DNA of 18,712 nt from CAYNTC01 sp964432925 (GCA_964432925.1 CAYSPM010000040.1:1-18712); one strand, 5' to 3'; shown: positions 7,702 to 15,177, counted from the stretch's first letter. Notes: generated from the sequence alone by a model not told the origin. Program-made: numbers and translations.

Positions 7702-7757
7702 CGTATCTCGTATCTCGTATCTCGTTGAAGATACGCTTCACGCTTCACGCTTCACGG
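7702..7757. repeat. Heptamer array D: second copy, overlapping the glycosyltransferase 3' end
   Basis: It has CGTATCT three times, the same junction CGTTGAAGATA and hairpin as array C, CGCTTCA three times and CGG. Bases 7716-7757 are identical to 7592-7633. The CGCTTCA units (7734-7754) cover the minus-strand stop codon (7738-7740) and encode the final residues K-R-E-A of the neighbouring gene. Confidence 0.88.
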
Positions 7758-10065
7758 TCAAGGATGTTTTGGCTATTTGCTCTATAATGTCGGACTCCTG
7801 CGGTAAGACTGTTTTGTCGCCTTGAATCTTGTCGACTGTAGTGTAGCTTTCGATGACCGATAGCAAGCTCAATAGAAAACTGAGCGTACTTTCTGCTCCC
7901 TGATTGGCGTTGACGCCTCCAGAACCCAGGCCGTCACTACAACCTTTAGTTCTGAAGTCGTAAAGCGGGATGTGCAAGTCGTTTGCGCCGAGGAACCAAT
8001 CAAAGGCCTTTCTTTGCAGCGCCAAGAACCTGTCATTTTGAGTGGCATCATAAGCTGCTCTGAGCATCATAACTGTGCTGGCGGCTTCGATGGGTTGTTG
8101 GTCGAATGTAGCTCTTGACCCTCCTCGTTCGTACCATCCATTGCAGCCGACAAAGCTAAAGTGCTCGCCGTTAAATGTATTCGACAAAAGGAACTCACAC
8201 GATTCTTTAGCCACCTCAAGGTATTTCTCATTTTCGAGAGTCAAGCTCGCATCGAAAAGAGCGCGTGGCAAAACTGCGTTTTCATACGTGAGTTCATCTT
8301 CGAACCAGTGCCAGTCCGGATGTTTGTTCTCTTCATACTGCTGCATAAGGCCTACCGCTGCCAATTCCAGTTGTCGCCTGATATCACTTGCCCCGGCGAA
8401 CTGCTTGAGGTAGTCGCACATGCCGAGTACGCAATAGGCCATACCTCTTGGGAACTGCTTCTGCACATGTCCCACCGACTTGTCAAAGCAGTCCTTGGCT
8501 ATTGATATGTAGGAAGGTGAAGGTGGTGTTGCCATGACCGTTCCGAACGCCCACAATACCCTGCCAAAAGCGTCATTTATAGGTTCTCCTTCACACCAGG
8601 TTCTGTCAAAATTCATGAAGTTTCTAATTAATCCATTGCTATCTTGTGCATAGATGATGAAGGACAGAAACCTGTCCAGGAGTTCGAGGGCTTGTGGCTC
8701 GGAGTACTGTGCATGGTACTTAACCATTGCAAGTACAGCCCTGGCATTATCATCGGTGCAGTATCCATGTTCACGATTTGGTATTGTGAATTTGGCGTGC
8801 TGGAACAGGCCGGTATCATCGGTCAATTTCTTTAAGTGATCCAAAGATGGCTCAGGCACTTCTATATTTGATATTGTCTCTGCTGCTGACAGCGTAGGTT
8901 TGACAGGAATACGAACAGGCTCTCGCGTTACGCTGAACAATTTCCAATAGGCCTGTCCGATTTTTGCCCATGTTCGGCTTCTGCCGTAGTCGTAGGCCCG
9001 TCCGCGCAAGGAGTAAAACAGTGCGTCGTCATTTAGAATCTTCACTATTTCCTCTGCGATTTTTTCCGAGCCTCCGAACGGTACTAATATACCTCGACCA
9101 TCCGCGAGCAATTCCATAGCTGCCCAATAAGGTGTGGAGACAACAGCCTTACCGCTACCAACAGCAAATGATAATGTACCGCTGGTAAGTTGTTCCTCAT
9201 TTCTATAAGGTGTTACATAAATATCCGCTGCACATAGAAAATTATGCAGTTCCTCATCGGCAACGAATCTGTTGTAGAAAATTACATGATCCTGCAAGCC
9301 CAGCTCCTTTACCATATTCTGCAGGCTGAATCTATATGATTCGCCCTCATCTTTGAGCACAAATGGGTGCGTCATGCCGAGTACTATGTATATGATAGAG
9401 GGATTAGCCTTGACTATTCTCGGCATTGCTTTGAGCATTACCTCAATGCCCTTGTTCTTATTAAGCAGACCGAACGTTAAGATTGTCTTTCTGCCCTGCA
9501 GTTTGAACTTATGCTTGTAGTAATTGCTATCAACAAAGGTCAAATCCGGAATACCGTGAGGAATAAGCTCTACTTTTTGGCCAGAGACATTATAAATATT
9601 GCGCAGCATACCGACACCGCGTTCGTTCATTGTCACGACCTTATCCGAGTTTTTGCAGACGTCCACCAGCGACTTACGGTAAGCTGGACTTGGCTTATTA
9701 AGAACGGTATGCAGAGTTGTTATGACAGGCGCCTTCAGTCTTTTCAGTAGCAAATTCAAATACGAACCGGCGTCACCGCCGAAAAGCCCGAACTCATGCT
9801 GGACGCAGACCAGATCAATATGGCTGAAGTTGATGTAGTCGGCGGCGCAGATGTAGTCGCTTTTAACGTTCTGCCGGATTTCGAACTTGACCGGATCAGT
9901 GTATTTGTGACCCTCTGACCGCATTGTCACGACCAGCGGCTCAAACTCACCTTTGGCTGCCAATGAAGTGCTATTAATTAAATCTGAGGTGAAGGTTGCG
10001 ATTCCGCATTTTCTTGGCGGGAAAGAGGAAATGAACACGACTTTTTTCGGGCGATTTTTCGCCAT
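7738..10065 (-). CDS. GT4-like glycosyltransferase fused to a helical carbohydrate-active-type domain
   Basis: The 775-residue protein has two parts. Residues 1-385 form a GT-B glycosyltransferase of the family-1/GT4 type: the N-terminal FPPRKCGIATFT (15-26), QHEFGLFGGDAG (89-100), a TLHT strand (117-120), IPHG (168-171), the second-domain start TFGLLNKNKG (197-206) and the nucleotide-sugar site region EEQLTSGTLSFAVGSGKAVV (290-309). The second glutamate of the usual E-x7-E is absent. Residues about 400-750 are a helical-repeat domain with GYCTDDNARA (434-443), INDAFGR and a late GVNANQGAESTLS motif, resembling the (alpha/alpha)6 toroids of glycosidases and epimerases. No signal peptide is present, so it should be cytoplasmic. 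The ATG has GGAG five bases upstream. The substrate is unknown; I recall similar proteins near mannoside phosphorylase genes, but none is here. Its last codons lie in a 7-bp repeat array. Confidence 0.85.
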   Translation of the reverse strand: MAKNRPKKVVFISSFPPRKCGIATFTSDLINSTSLAAKGEFEPLVVTMRSEGHKYTDPVKFEIRQNVKSDYICAADYINFSHIDLVCVQHEFGLFGGDAGSYLNLLLKRLKAPVITTLHTVLNKPSPAYRKSLVDVCKNSDKVVTMNERGVGMLRNIYNVSGQKVELIPHGIPDLTFVDSNYYKHKFKLQGRKTILTFGLLNKNKGIEVMLKAMPRIVKANPSIIYIVLGMTHPFVLKDEGESYRFSLQNMVKELGLQDHVIFYNRFVADEELHNFLCAADIYVTPYRNEEQLTSGTLSFAVGSGKAVVSTPYWAAMELLADGRGILVPFGGSEKIAEEIVKILNDDALFYSLRGRAYDYGRSRTWAKIGQAYWKLFSVTREPVRIPVKPTLSAAETISNIEVPEPSLDHLKKLTDDTGLFQHAKFTIPNREHGYCTDDNARAVLAMVKYHAQYSEPQALELLDRFLSFIIYAQDSNGLIRNFMNFDRTWCEGEPINDAFGRVLWAFGTVMATPPSPSYISIAKDCFDKSVGHVQKQFPRGMAYCVLGMCDYLKQFAGASDIRRQLELAAVGLMQQYEENKHPDWHWFEDELTYENAVLPRALFDASLTLENEKYLEVAKESCEFLLSNTFNGEHFSFVGCNGWYERGGSRATFDQQPIEAASTVMMLRAAYDATQNDRFLALQRKAFDWFLGANDLHIPLYDFRTKGCSDGLGSGGVNANQGAESTLSFLLSLLSVIESYTTVDKIQGDKTVLPQESDIIEQIAKTSLTVKREA

Positions 10066-10103
10066 AGGAGCTCCAATCGAAAGTGACGAAGTAGGTATTA
10101 TCT

Positions 10104-10132
10104 ATAATAGGTAGATTCATCGAATCTGTCAA
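10104..10132 (-). promoter_or_regulatory. Sigma70 promoter of the glycosyltransferase gene with internal dyad
   Basis: On the minus strand TTGACA (10127-10132) and TATTAT (10104-10109) are exactly 17 bases apart, upstream of the ATG at 10065. The spacer contains a perfect dyad AGATTC-ATC-GAATCT (10113-10127), which overlaps the -35 edge and would be well placed for a repressor. Confidence 0.7.
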
Positions 10133-10266
10133 GCAATTAGGCCCTTGAGCCGATATTTATGTTTGTATCCTGGCGGAATTCAACGCTCTACGGTGTGAAA
10201 TGTGGCTATTTGGGGGGTGTCTTAAGTATTTTGGCTCATTTTTTTGTATTTTTTAGCACAAGGACA

Positions 10267-10297
10267 TTGACAATTTCGTAAGATAATACACTAATAT
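10267..10297 (+). promoter_or_regulatory. Promoter of the Rrf2/cys/nif gene run, with a dyad over the -10
   Basis: TTGACA at 10267-10272 is followed at 19 bases by TAATAT (10292-10297); the spacing is slightly long. The -10 lies in an 11-bp dyad ACTA-ATA-TAGT (10290-10300), and AGTAGGA is directly repeated at 10298-10304 and 10307-10313. Either could be the operator used by the Rrf2 protein encoded just downstream; the second repeat also contains the ribosome site. Confidence 0.5.
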
Positions 10298-10320
10298 AGT
10301 AGGAATAGTAGGAGTTTATC

Positions 10321-10755
10321 ATGAAGCTTTCGACAAGAACCAGATATGGTATACGAGCAATAATTGAGCTGGCTCAACATACGGGCAAGCGGCCTCTCCA
10401 GCTTCATACTATTGCCGAGCGCCAAGACATATCTGTCAAGTATCTTGAGCAGTTGATGACTGTACTCAGGGCCGCTGGATTTGTAAGGAGCATCAGAGGT
10501 TCAAGGGGAGGCTATCTTCTTGCTAAACCCGCAGACCAGATTACGGTTATCGAACTTTTCAAGTGTCTTGAAGGACCCGTAACGACGTCTGAGTGCATCG
10601 AGGACCCGGACTATTGTGAACGCGCCGCCGATTGCGCAGCCAGGGACTTGTGGATACGGGTTGAAAACGCAATTGAAGATGTCCTCAAGTCCATTACCTT
10701 GAAAGACCTGGTCGAGAAGACTGAGCACCACGAAGCCTTGGGGTACCAGATATAG
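10321..10755 (+). CDS. Rrf2-family transcriptional regulator, IscR-like cysteines
   Basis: This 144-residue cytoplasmic regulator has the Rrf2 winged helix. It starts MKLSTRTRYGIRAIIELA and carries the recognition region IAERQDISVKYLEQLM (31-46), then the wing RSIRGSRGGYLLAKP (56-70). Three cysteines, C92, C99 and C105, match the [2Fe-2S] ligand cysteines of E. coli IscR (92, 98, 104), but the spacing is C-x6-C-x5-C and the position of IscR H107 is an arginine (R108). C82 is an extra cysteine. CymR-type cysteine regulators usually lack this triad, so Fe-S sensing is favoured but not shown. TAGGAG lies six bases before the ATG. It heads a same-strand run with cysK 18 bases downstream, suggesting that it controls sulfur and Fe-S genes and itself. 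Confidence 0.9.
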   Translation: MKLSTRTRYGIRAIIELAQHTGKRPLQLHTIAERQDISVKYLEQLMTVLRAAGFVRSIRGSRGGYLLAKPADQITVIELFKCLEGPVTTSECIEDPDYCERAADCAARDLWIRVENAIEDVLKSITLKDLVEKTEHHEALGYQI

Positions 10756-10773
10756 AATTCAGAGGGAGTAGTT

Positions 10774-11694
10774 ATGAGTGCGGTATTCGAAGATATCACG
10801 GCAGCAGTAGGTTATACACCTTTGGTGCAAATCAATAAGCTCGGCTCTAGCCAGGTTACGATTCTGGCCAAGCTCGAGTCGTACAATCCCTGTGGCAGTA
10901 TTAAAGACAGAATTGCAAAGTCGATGATAGAAGCCGCAGAAAAGCAGGGACACCTGAAGCCGGGCGCTGTTATAATTGAGCCGACCAGCGGAAATACCGG
11001 GATCGGACTTGCCTGTGTTTGTGCTGCCAAAGGGTATCGTTTGATATTGGCTATGCCGGAATCGATGAGCATTGAAAGAAGAAAGTTGCTGAAGCTCTTT
11101 GGCGCGGAAATCGTTCTCACACCTGCTGACCGTGGCATGGCCGACGCCGTCGAAAAGGCAGAACAGCTTGTAGCCGAGAATCCTGATTCCTTTATGCCGC
11201 AACAGTTTAACAACCCTGCAAATCCACAGATTCATAGGGAAACCACAGCTAAAGAGATATGGATAGACAGCGATGGTAAGGTTGATATATTTGTAGCTGG
11301 CGTCGGTACTGGTGGGACTTTGACGGGATGCGGCGAAGTCTTAAAGCAACGTAATGAGAATCTTAAGGTAGTAGCAGTGGAGCCTAAAGATTCGCCGGTA
11401 CTTTCCGGGGGTGAGCCGGGCCCACATAAAATACAAGGTATAGGAGCAGGATTTGTCCCGCAAGTGTTGAATGTTGAGATAATTGATGAGATCTTAAAGG
11501 TTTCTAATGAAGACGCTATGGAAACAGCTCGACAATTGGCAGCCAAGGAGGGTATCTTGGCGGGCGTAAGTTCGGGCGCTGCGGTCTGGGCTGCGATTCA
11601 AGTTTCACAACGCCCCGAAAATCAGGGTAAAAATATAGTTGTTATTCTCCCAGACACGGGTGAAAGGTATGTTTCCACTGAGTTGTTTGATTAG
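10774..11694 (+). CDS. cysK: Cysteine synthase A (O-acetylserine sulfhydrylase)
   Basis: This 306-residue PLP enzyme replaces the acetyl group of O-acetylserine with sulfide to give cysteine. The Schiff-base lysine is K44 in NPCGSIKDR, the substrate loop is TSGNTG (71-76), the phosphate loop is GVGTGGT (176-182) and the PLP-ring serine lies in SSG (266-268). Length is normal for CysK (about 300-320), and there is no extra haem or CBS domain. The ATG follows AGAGGGAG at good spacing, and the gene begins 18 bases after the regulator. cysE follows 33 bases later, giving both steps from serine to cysteine. The residue before the lysine triplet is Cys40 where many homologues have Thr or Ala, a minor variation. 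Confidence 0.95.
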   Translation: MSAVFEDITAAVGYTPLVQINKLGSSQVTILAKLESYNPCGSIKDRIAKSMIEAAEKQGHLKPGAVIIEPTSGNTGIGLACVCAAKGYRLILAMPESMSIERRKLLKLFGAEIVLTPADRGMADAVEKAEQLVAENPDSFMPQQFNNPANPQIHRETTAKEIWIDSDGKVDIFVAGVGTGGTLTGCGEVLKQRNENLKVVAVEPKDSPVLSGGEPGPHKIQGIGAGFVPQVLNVEIIDEILKVSNEDAMETARQLAAKEGILAGVSSGAAVWAAIQVSQRPENQGKNIVVILPDTGERYVSTELFD

Positions 11695-11727
11695 TTTTGG
11701 ACTTTATCATCGCCGGAGCATCACAGA

Positions 11728-12654
11728 ATGAAAAGGAAGAAGCTTACAGATAAAGACATTCAAGGTTTGGTGATCCGACTTGCACAGACATATAGAGATG
11801 ATTCAGGCATAAATTTTATCGACGCCTCAAATCTGCCGGTACGAAGCAAATTTTTGGAGATTCTCGATTTGCTCTTTGAGGTGCTCTTTCCAGGATATAC
11901 GGGTAAAAGAACTATCACCAAAGCGAATATAGATTTTATTATGGGTGATATTCTCTGGCAGATAAATACCGAGCTTTCCGAGCAAATGGAGCGGGCCTAC
12001 CAATACCAGTGTAGGGTACGTAAATGTGATGACTGTGATTGCCGAATCATGGCGGAAAACGTTGCGCAGCATTTGTTGACTCAACTGCCGAAAATTAGAG
12101 AGCTTCTCAAAGGTGATGTGGGCGCTGCTTTCGATGGTGATCCTGCGGCGAAGTCTTATGAAGAGATCGTAATAAGCTATCCGTGTATTATTGCAATTGC
12201 AACTTATCGCGTTGCTCATGAATTGTACGTCAAGCAGGTACCTCTGATTCCGAGGATTATGACTGAATGTGCGCATGCGAGAACCGGTATCGACATACAT
12301 CCGGGAGCGAAAATAGGTAAAAACTTCTTTATCGACCACGGCACCGGCGTTGTTATTGGTGAGACGACAATAATTGGAAACAGTGTCAAAATTTATCAAG
12401 GCGCTACGCTGGGCGCTTTGAGTTTTCGCAAGGACGAAAGAGGAAGGGTAATAAAGGGAGGCAAAAGACATCCGACGATAGAAGATAATGTGACTATTTA
12501 CGCTGAAGCGACAATACTGGGCGATGTTGTCATCGGCAAGGGTGCTGTGATTGGCGGTAACGTCTGGATAAAAGAATCGGTTCCGCCTGGGGTCACCGTT
12601 ACTACCGCTAATCCCGATCTTGTCTACACAAAGCGTGGAAAACGCAAACCGTGA
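11728..12654 (+). CDS. cysE: Serine O-acetyltransferase, Cys-cluster type without CysK-binding tail
   Basis: The protein has 308 residues. An N-terminal helical domain (1-180) precedes the left-handed beta-helix of hexapeptide repeats (about 185-285). Catalytic counterparts of E. coli D157/H158 and H193 are visible as D203/H204 in IDHGTG and H248 in KRHPTIE. It acetylates serine with acetyl-CoA and feeds the adjacent CysK. Two features differ from E. coli CysE. A cysteine cluster C95-x4-C100-x2-C103-x-C105 lies in the helical domain, suggesting metal binding or redox control. The C-terminus ends in basic TKRGKRKP rather than the extended tail with terminal isoleucine that inserts into the CysK active site. 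GGAG occurs about 12 bases before the ATG. Confidence 0.92.
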   Translation: MKRKKLTDKDIQGLVIRLAQTYRDDSGINFIDASNLPVRSKFLEILDLLFEVLFPGYTGKRTITKANIDFIMGDILWQINTELSEQMERAYQYQCRVRKCDDCDCRIMAENVAQHLLTQLPKIRELLKGDVGAAFDGDPAAKSYEEIVISYPCIIAIATYRVAHELYVKQVPLIPRIMTECAHARTGIDIHPGAKIGKNFFIDHGTGVVIGETTIIGNSVKIYQGATLGALSFRKDERGRVIKGGKRHPTIEDNVTIYAEATILGDVVIGKGAVIGGNVWIKESVPPGVTVTTANPDLVYTKRGKRKP

Positions 12655-12743
12655 GATATTTTAAGCAAGGACAACAAAAGAGATATCATGCGGATTTTAT
12701 ATGAAGTGTATATTGTTTAAGGTTTATTGGTCGGAATGAACTC

Positions 12744-12749
12744 TATAAT
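12744..12749 (+). promoter_or_regulatory. Possible -10 element upstream of nadA
   Basis: A perfect TATAAT lies in the 185-base gap before nadA, but there is no good -35 hexamer at 16-18 bases. It may give nadA a second transcript in addition to read-through from cysE. Confidence 0.3.
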
Positions 12750-12756
12750 TGTAATG

Positions 12757-12790
12757 TTTAGACCCCTGGTTCTACCAGGGGGTTCCTAAC
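12757..12790. repeat. Strong GC-rich hairpin in the cysE-nadA gap
   Basis: CCCCTGGT (12763-12770) pairs perfectly with ACCAGGGG (12774-12781) around a three-base TCT loop, and GTT/AAC bases at the edges can extend it. No T-run follows on either strand, so it is a poor intrinsic terminator. Its shape resembles the palindromes at the ends of IS200/IS605-type or REP elements. It could also be a leader hairpin for nadA. Confidence 0.65.
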
Positions 12791-12839
12791 TGCCCGATCA
12801 ATCAAGTTAAGTGGATGAATTAACTGTAATCGATATAAA

Positions 12840-13754
12840 ATGGAAAGCAAGATTCTCCAGAGAATAAAGCAGCTCAAAGATAGCAGCAGGGCGGTAATCC
12901 TTGCGCACAATTATCAGCCTGGCGAGATTCAGGATTTGGCTGATTTCTGTGGCGATTCTTTGGGAATGAGCGTGAAGGCAGCCGAAACCGAAGCAGAAGT
13001 CATTGTGTTCTGTGGCGTAAGATTTATGGCTGAGACCGCTGCCATTCTCTCGCCTCAAAAGACTGTGCTTTTACCTGACAGGTTTGCTGGTTGTCCCTTA
13101 GCTGATATGATAACCGCAGAGCAATTGCGTCAGCTAAAGAAAAAACATTCCGATGCGCTTGTGGTCTGCTATGTAAACAGTCCGGCAGAGGTTAAAGCAG
13201 AAAGTGACTATTGTTGTACCAGCGCCAATGCAGTCGAGCTGGTCAGGACTCTGCCCAAGGGCAAGCCCATTATTTTCATCCCGGATCAGCATCTTGGCCG
13301 ATTCGTTGCAGAACAGACCAAAAGGGAACTGATATTGTGGCCGGGCTATTGCGCAACTCATGTTGTTATTACTGAAGATGACATAAAAGCTGCCAAATCA
13401 AAGTACCCGGATGCTGTTGTGATGGCGCATTCGGAGTGTACCGAGCCAGTCAAGGGACTTTCAGACCAGATTCTCAGTACCGGCCAAATGCTCAAGTTCG
13501 TTAACAGTAGCACAGCAAAACACTTCATCGTAGCTACTGAAATAGGGATTATTCATGCGTTGAAAAAGCAGAATCCAAATGCTGAGTTTATCCCGGCCAG
13601 CAACAAGGCAATCTGTCCGGATATGAAACGTATTACAGTGGATAAGATCATTGCTTCATTGCAGGAAATGCAATATAAGGTTACGGTACCCGAGGACATA
13701 ACGGCAAGAGCAAAAAGGGCACTTGATAGGATGGTGGAGGTCTTACCTAAATAG
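12840..13754 (+). CDS. nadA: Quinolinate synthase A
   Basis: The 304-residue enzyme condenses iminoaspartate with dihydroxyacetone phosphate to quinolinate in de novo NAD synthesis. It shows AHNYQ (22-26), FCGVRFMAETA (57-67), YVNSPAEVKA (111-120), PDQHLG (148-153), the MAHSEC segment (195-200) and the late EIGI. Three cysteines at the spacing of the [4Fe-4S] ligands of Thermotoga NadA (83, 168, 254) are C85, C171 in PGYCATH and C259 in KAICPDMK. The ATG at 12840 has no Shine-Dalgarno and an in-frame stop lies just upstream, so the start is fixed. No nadB or nadC is in the window. Its placement just before the sulfur and nif genes suits an enzyme that depends on Fe-S assembly. Confidence 0.96.
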   Translation: MESKILQRIKQLKDSSRAVILAHNYQPGEIQDLADFCGDSLGMSVKAAETEAEVIVFCGVRFMAETAAILSPQKTVLLPDRFAGCPLADMITAEQLRQLKKKHSDALVVCYVNSPAEVKAESDYCCTSANAVELVRTLPKGKPIIFIPDQHLGRFVAEQTKRELILWPGYCATHVVITEDDIKAAKSKYPDAVVMAHSECTEPVKGLSDQILSTGQMLKFVNSSTAKHFIVATEIGIIHALKKQNPNAEFIPASNKAICPDMKRITVDKIIASLQEMQYKVTVPEDITARAKRALDRMVEVLPK

Positions 13755-13770
13755 AAAGCTGGATTTTACT

Positions 13771-15063
13771 ATGGCCAAGGACAATAAATACCATTTGGAT
13801 ACACTAGCGTTGCACGCAGGCCATGAAGTTGACGCCGACACTCTAAGCCGAGCGGTGCCGATTTACCAGACGACCAGCTTTTTGTTCCGTGACACGGGTC
13901 ACGCAGCCAGACTATTTGCGTTACAGGAGTTCGGCAATATTTATACACGTCTTATGAATCCTACAACCGACGTGCTGGAGAAAAGACTGGCTGCGCTGGA
14001 AGGAGGGGTAGGGGGCTTGGCACTGAGCTCCGGCCAATCAGCTATCTATGTTAGCATTTTTAATATCTGCGGCGCTGGCGGCCATTTTGTTTCTTCGAGC
14101 TCGCTTTATGGGGGCACTGTAACGCTCTTTAGCCAGACCTTTGCAAAGTTTGGCATTGAGGTGACATTTGTTGATCCGCGCGATCCAGAAAACTTTGAAA
14201 GGGCGATCAAAGACAACACGCGTTTGCTCTATATAGAGACAATCGGCAATCCGAAGAACGACATTCTGCAATATGAGAAAATCGCTGAGATTGCTCATGG
14301 GCACGGAATGCCGGTCATTTGCGACAATACTGTTGCCACGCCCATATTGTTCAGGCCCATCGATTATGGTATTGATATTGTAGTCCATAGCTGTACCAAG
14401 TTTATCGGCGGGCATGGCACGAGCATTGGTGGGGCTATTATTGATTCGGGCAAGTTCGATTGGACAAACGGCAAATATCCGGAGCTGACCGAGCCGGATC
14501 CGAGCTATCACGGCGTCAAATACGCAGAGCAGTTTGGCGAACTTGCCTACATCGTCAAAGCCAGAGTACAACTCTTGCGGGATATGGGTAGTTGTATGTC
14601 GCCTTTTAATGCGTTTTTATTTTTGCAGGGACTGGAAACGCTGCACCTGCGTATGCCCAGGCACAGCGAGAACGCGCTGAAGTTAGCGAAGTGGCTCGAA
14701 GAACAGCCCCAGGTTAGCTGGGTAAATTATCCAGGCCTACAATCGCATCCTGATTATGCTCTTGCAAAGAAATATCTACCGAAAGGCCAAGGCGCTATTT
14801 TAGGCTTCGGAATAAAAGGCGGTAGAGAGGCTGGCATCAAATTTATAAACAGCGTCAAGCTCGCCAGTCACCTTGCTAATATTGGCGACAGCAAAACTCT
14901 CGTTATTCACCCGGCAAGTACAACGCACCAGCAGCTAAGCAGCCAAGAACAGCTTGCAGCCGGCGTAACAGAGGATTACATCCGTGTTTCTGTCGGAACG
15001 GAACATATTGATGATATAATTGCTGACTTTGAACAAGCCTTGGGAAAGAGTGTTGAGTTATGA
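13771..15063 (+). CDS. metY: O-acetylhomoserine sulfhydrylase (MetY-type, PLP)
   Basis: I start it at the ATG at 13771 (430 aa); the frame also has a TTG inside nadA (13723), but MAKDNKYHLDTLALHAGHE is the family's normal N-terminus. The gap to nadA is 16 bases. It belongs to the Cys/Met-metabolism PLP family: YTRLMNPTTDVLEKRLAALEGG (59-80), SSGQSA (86-91) for the phosphate, D185 in ICDNTVATP, and Schiff-base lysine K210 in VHSCTKFIGGHG. The ending SVGTEHIDDIIADFEQAL is typical. Length and the extended loop after TSIGGAIID indicate MetY (direct sulfhydrylation to homocysteine) rather than MetB/MetC (about 380-400 aa). Some relatives also use O-acetylserine. It is another sulfide-fixing step in the cluster. 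Confidence 0.93.
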   Translation: MAKDNKYHLDTLALHAGHEVDADTLSRAVPIYQTTSFLFRDTGHAARLFALQEFGNIYTRLMNPTTDVLEKRLAALEGGVGGLALSSGQSAIYVSIFNICGAGGHFVSSSSLYGGTVTLFSQTFAKFGIEVTFVDPRDPENFERAIKDNTRLLYIETIGNPKNDILQYEKIAEIAHGHGMPVICDNTVATPILFRPIDYGIDIVVHSCTKFIGGHGTSIGGAIIDSGKFDWTNGKYPELTEPDPSYHGVKYAEQFGELAYIVKARVQLLRDMGSCMSPFNAFLFLQGLETLHLRMPRHSENALKLAKWLEEQPQVSWVNYPGLQSHPDYALAKKYLPKGQGAILGFGIKGGREAGIKFINSVKLASHLANIGDSKTLVIHPASTTHQQLSSQEQLAAGVTEDYIRVSVGTEHIDDIIADFEQALGKSVEL

Positions 15064-15066
15064 GTC

Positions 15067-15177
15067 GTAGGGTGGGGCTTTCATCCTTCGCAGTAGCTCT
15101 GCTACGGAGAATGGATGCCCCACCATGATTTAATCGGTGGGCTAAAGCTTGCCCGCCTTTGGCGGTGCCCACCCTAC
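15067..15177. repeat. Nested palindromic element (MITE/REP-like) between metY and nifU
   Basis: Outer arms GTAGGGTGGGGC (15067-15078) and GCCCACCCTAC (15167-15177) are inverted repeats apart from one extra G. Inside are two further hairpins: GGTGGGGC (15071-15078) with GCCCCACC (15117-15124), capped by CATCC/GGATG and GTAGC/GCTAC around TCT; and GGTGGGC (15136-15142) with GCCCACC (15167-15173). The element begins three bases after the metY stop and has no ORF. It looks like a small non-autonomous mobile palindrome and could stabilise or end the upstream mRNA. Confidence 0.75.

Noticed and set aside
7134..7757. Repeat arrays as a CRISPR locus
   Set aside because: Units are 7 bp and contiguous, there are no unique spacers of 25-40 bp, and no cas gene is present.
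11827..12471. Long minus-strand frame opposite cysE
   Set aside because: It lies wholly within a well-supported gene in the opposite frame and its translation shows no domain; the same applies to frames opposite metY (14038-14571), the adaptor (3805-4170, 4279-4767) and its tail (2877-3347).
12744..12839. NAD-sensing riboswitch upstream of nadA
   Set aside because: Only one simple hairpin is visible; the tandem nadA-motif aptamers are not recognisable.
13723..13770. TTG start of metY inside nadA
   Set aside because: The extra 16 residues are not family-like; the ATG at 13771 gives the standard N-terminus and length.
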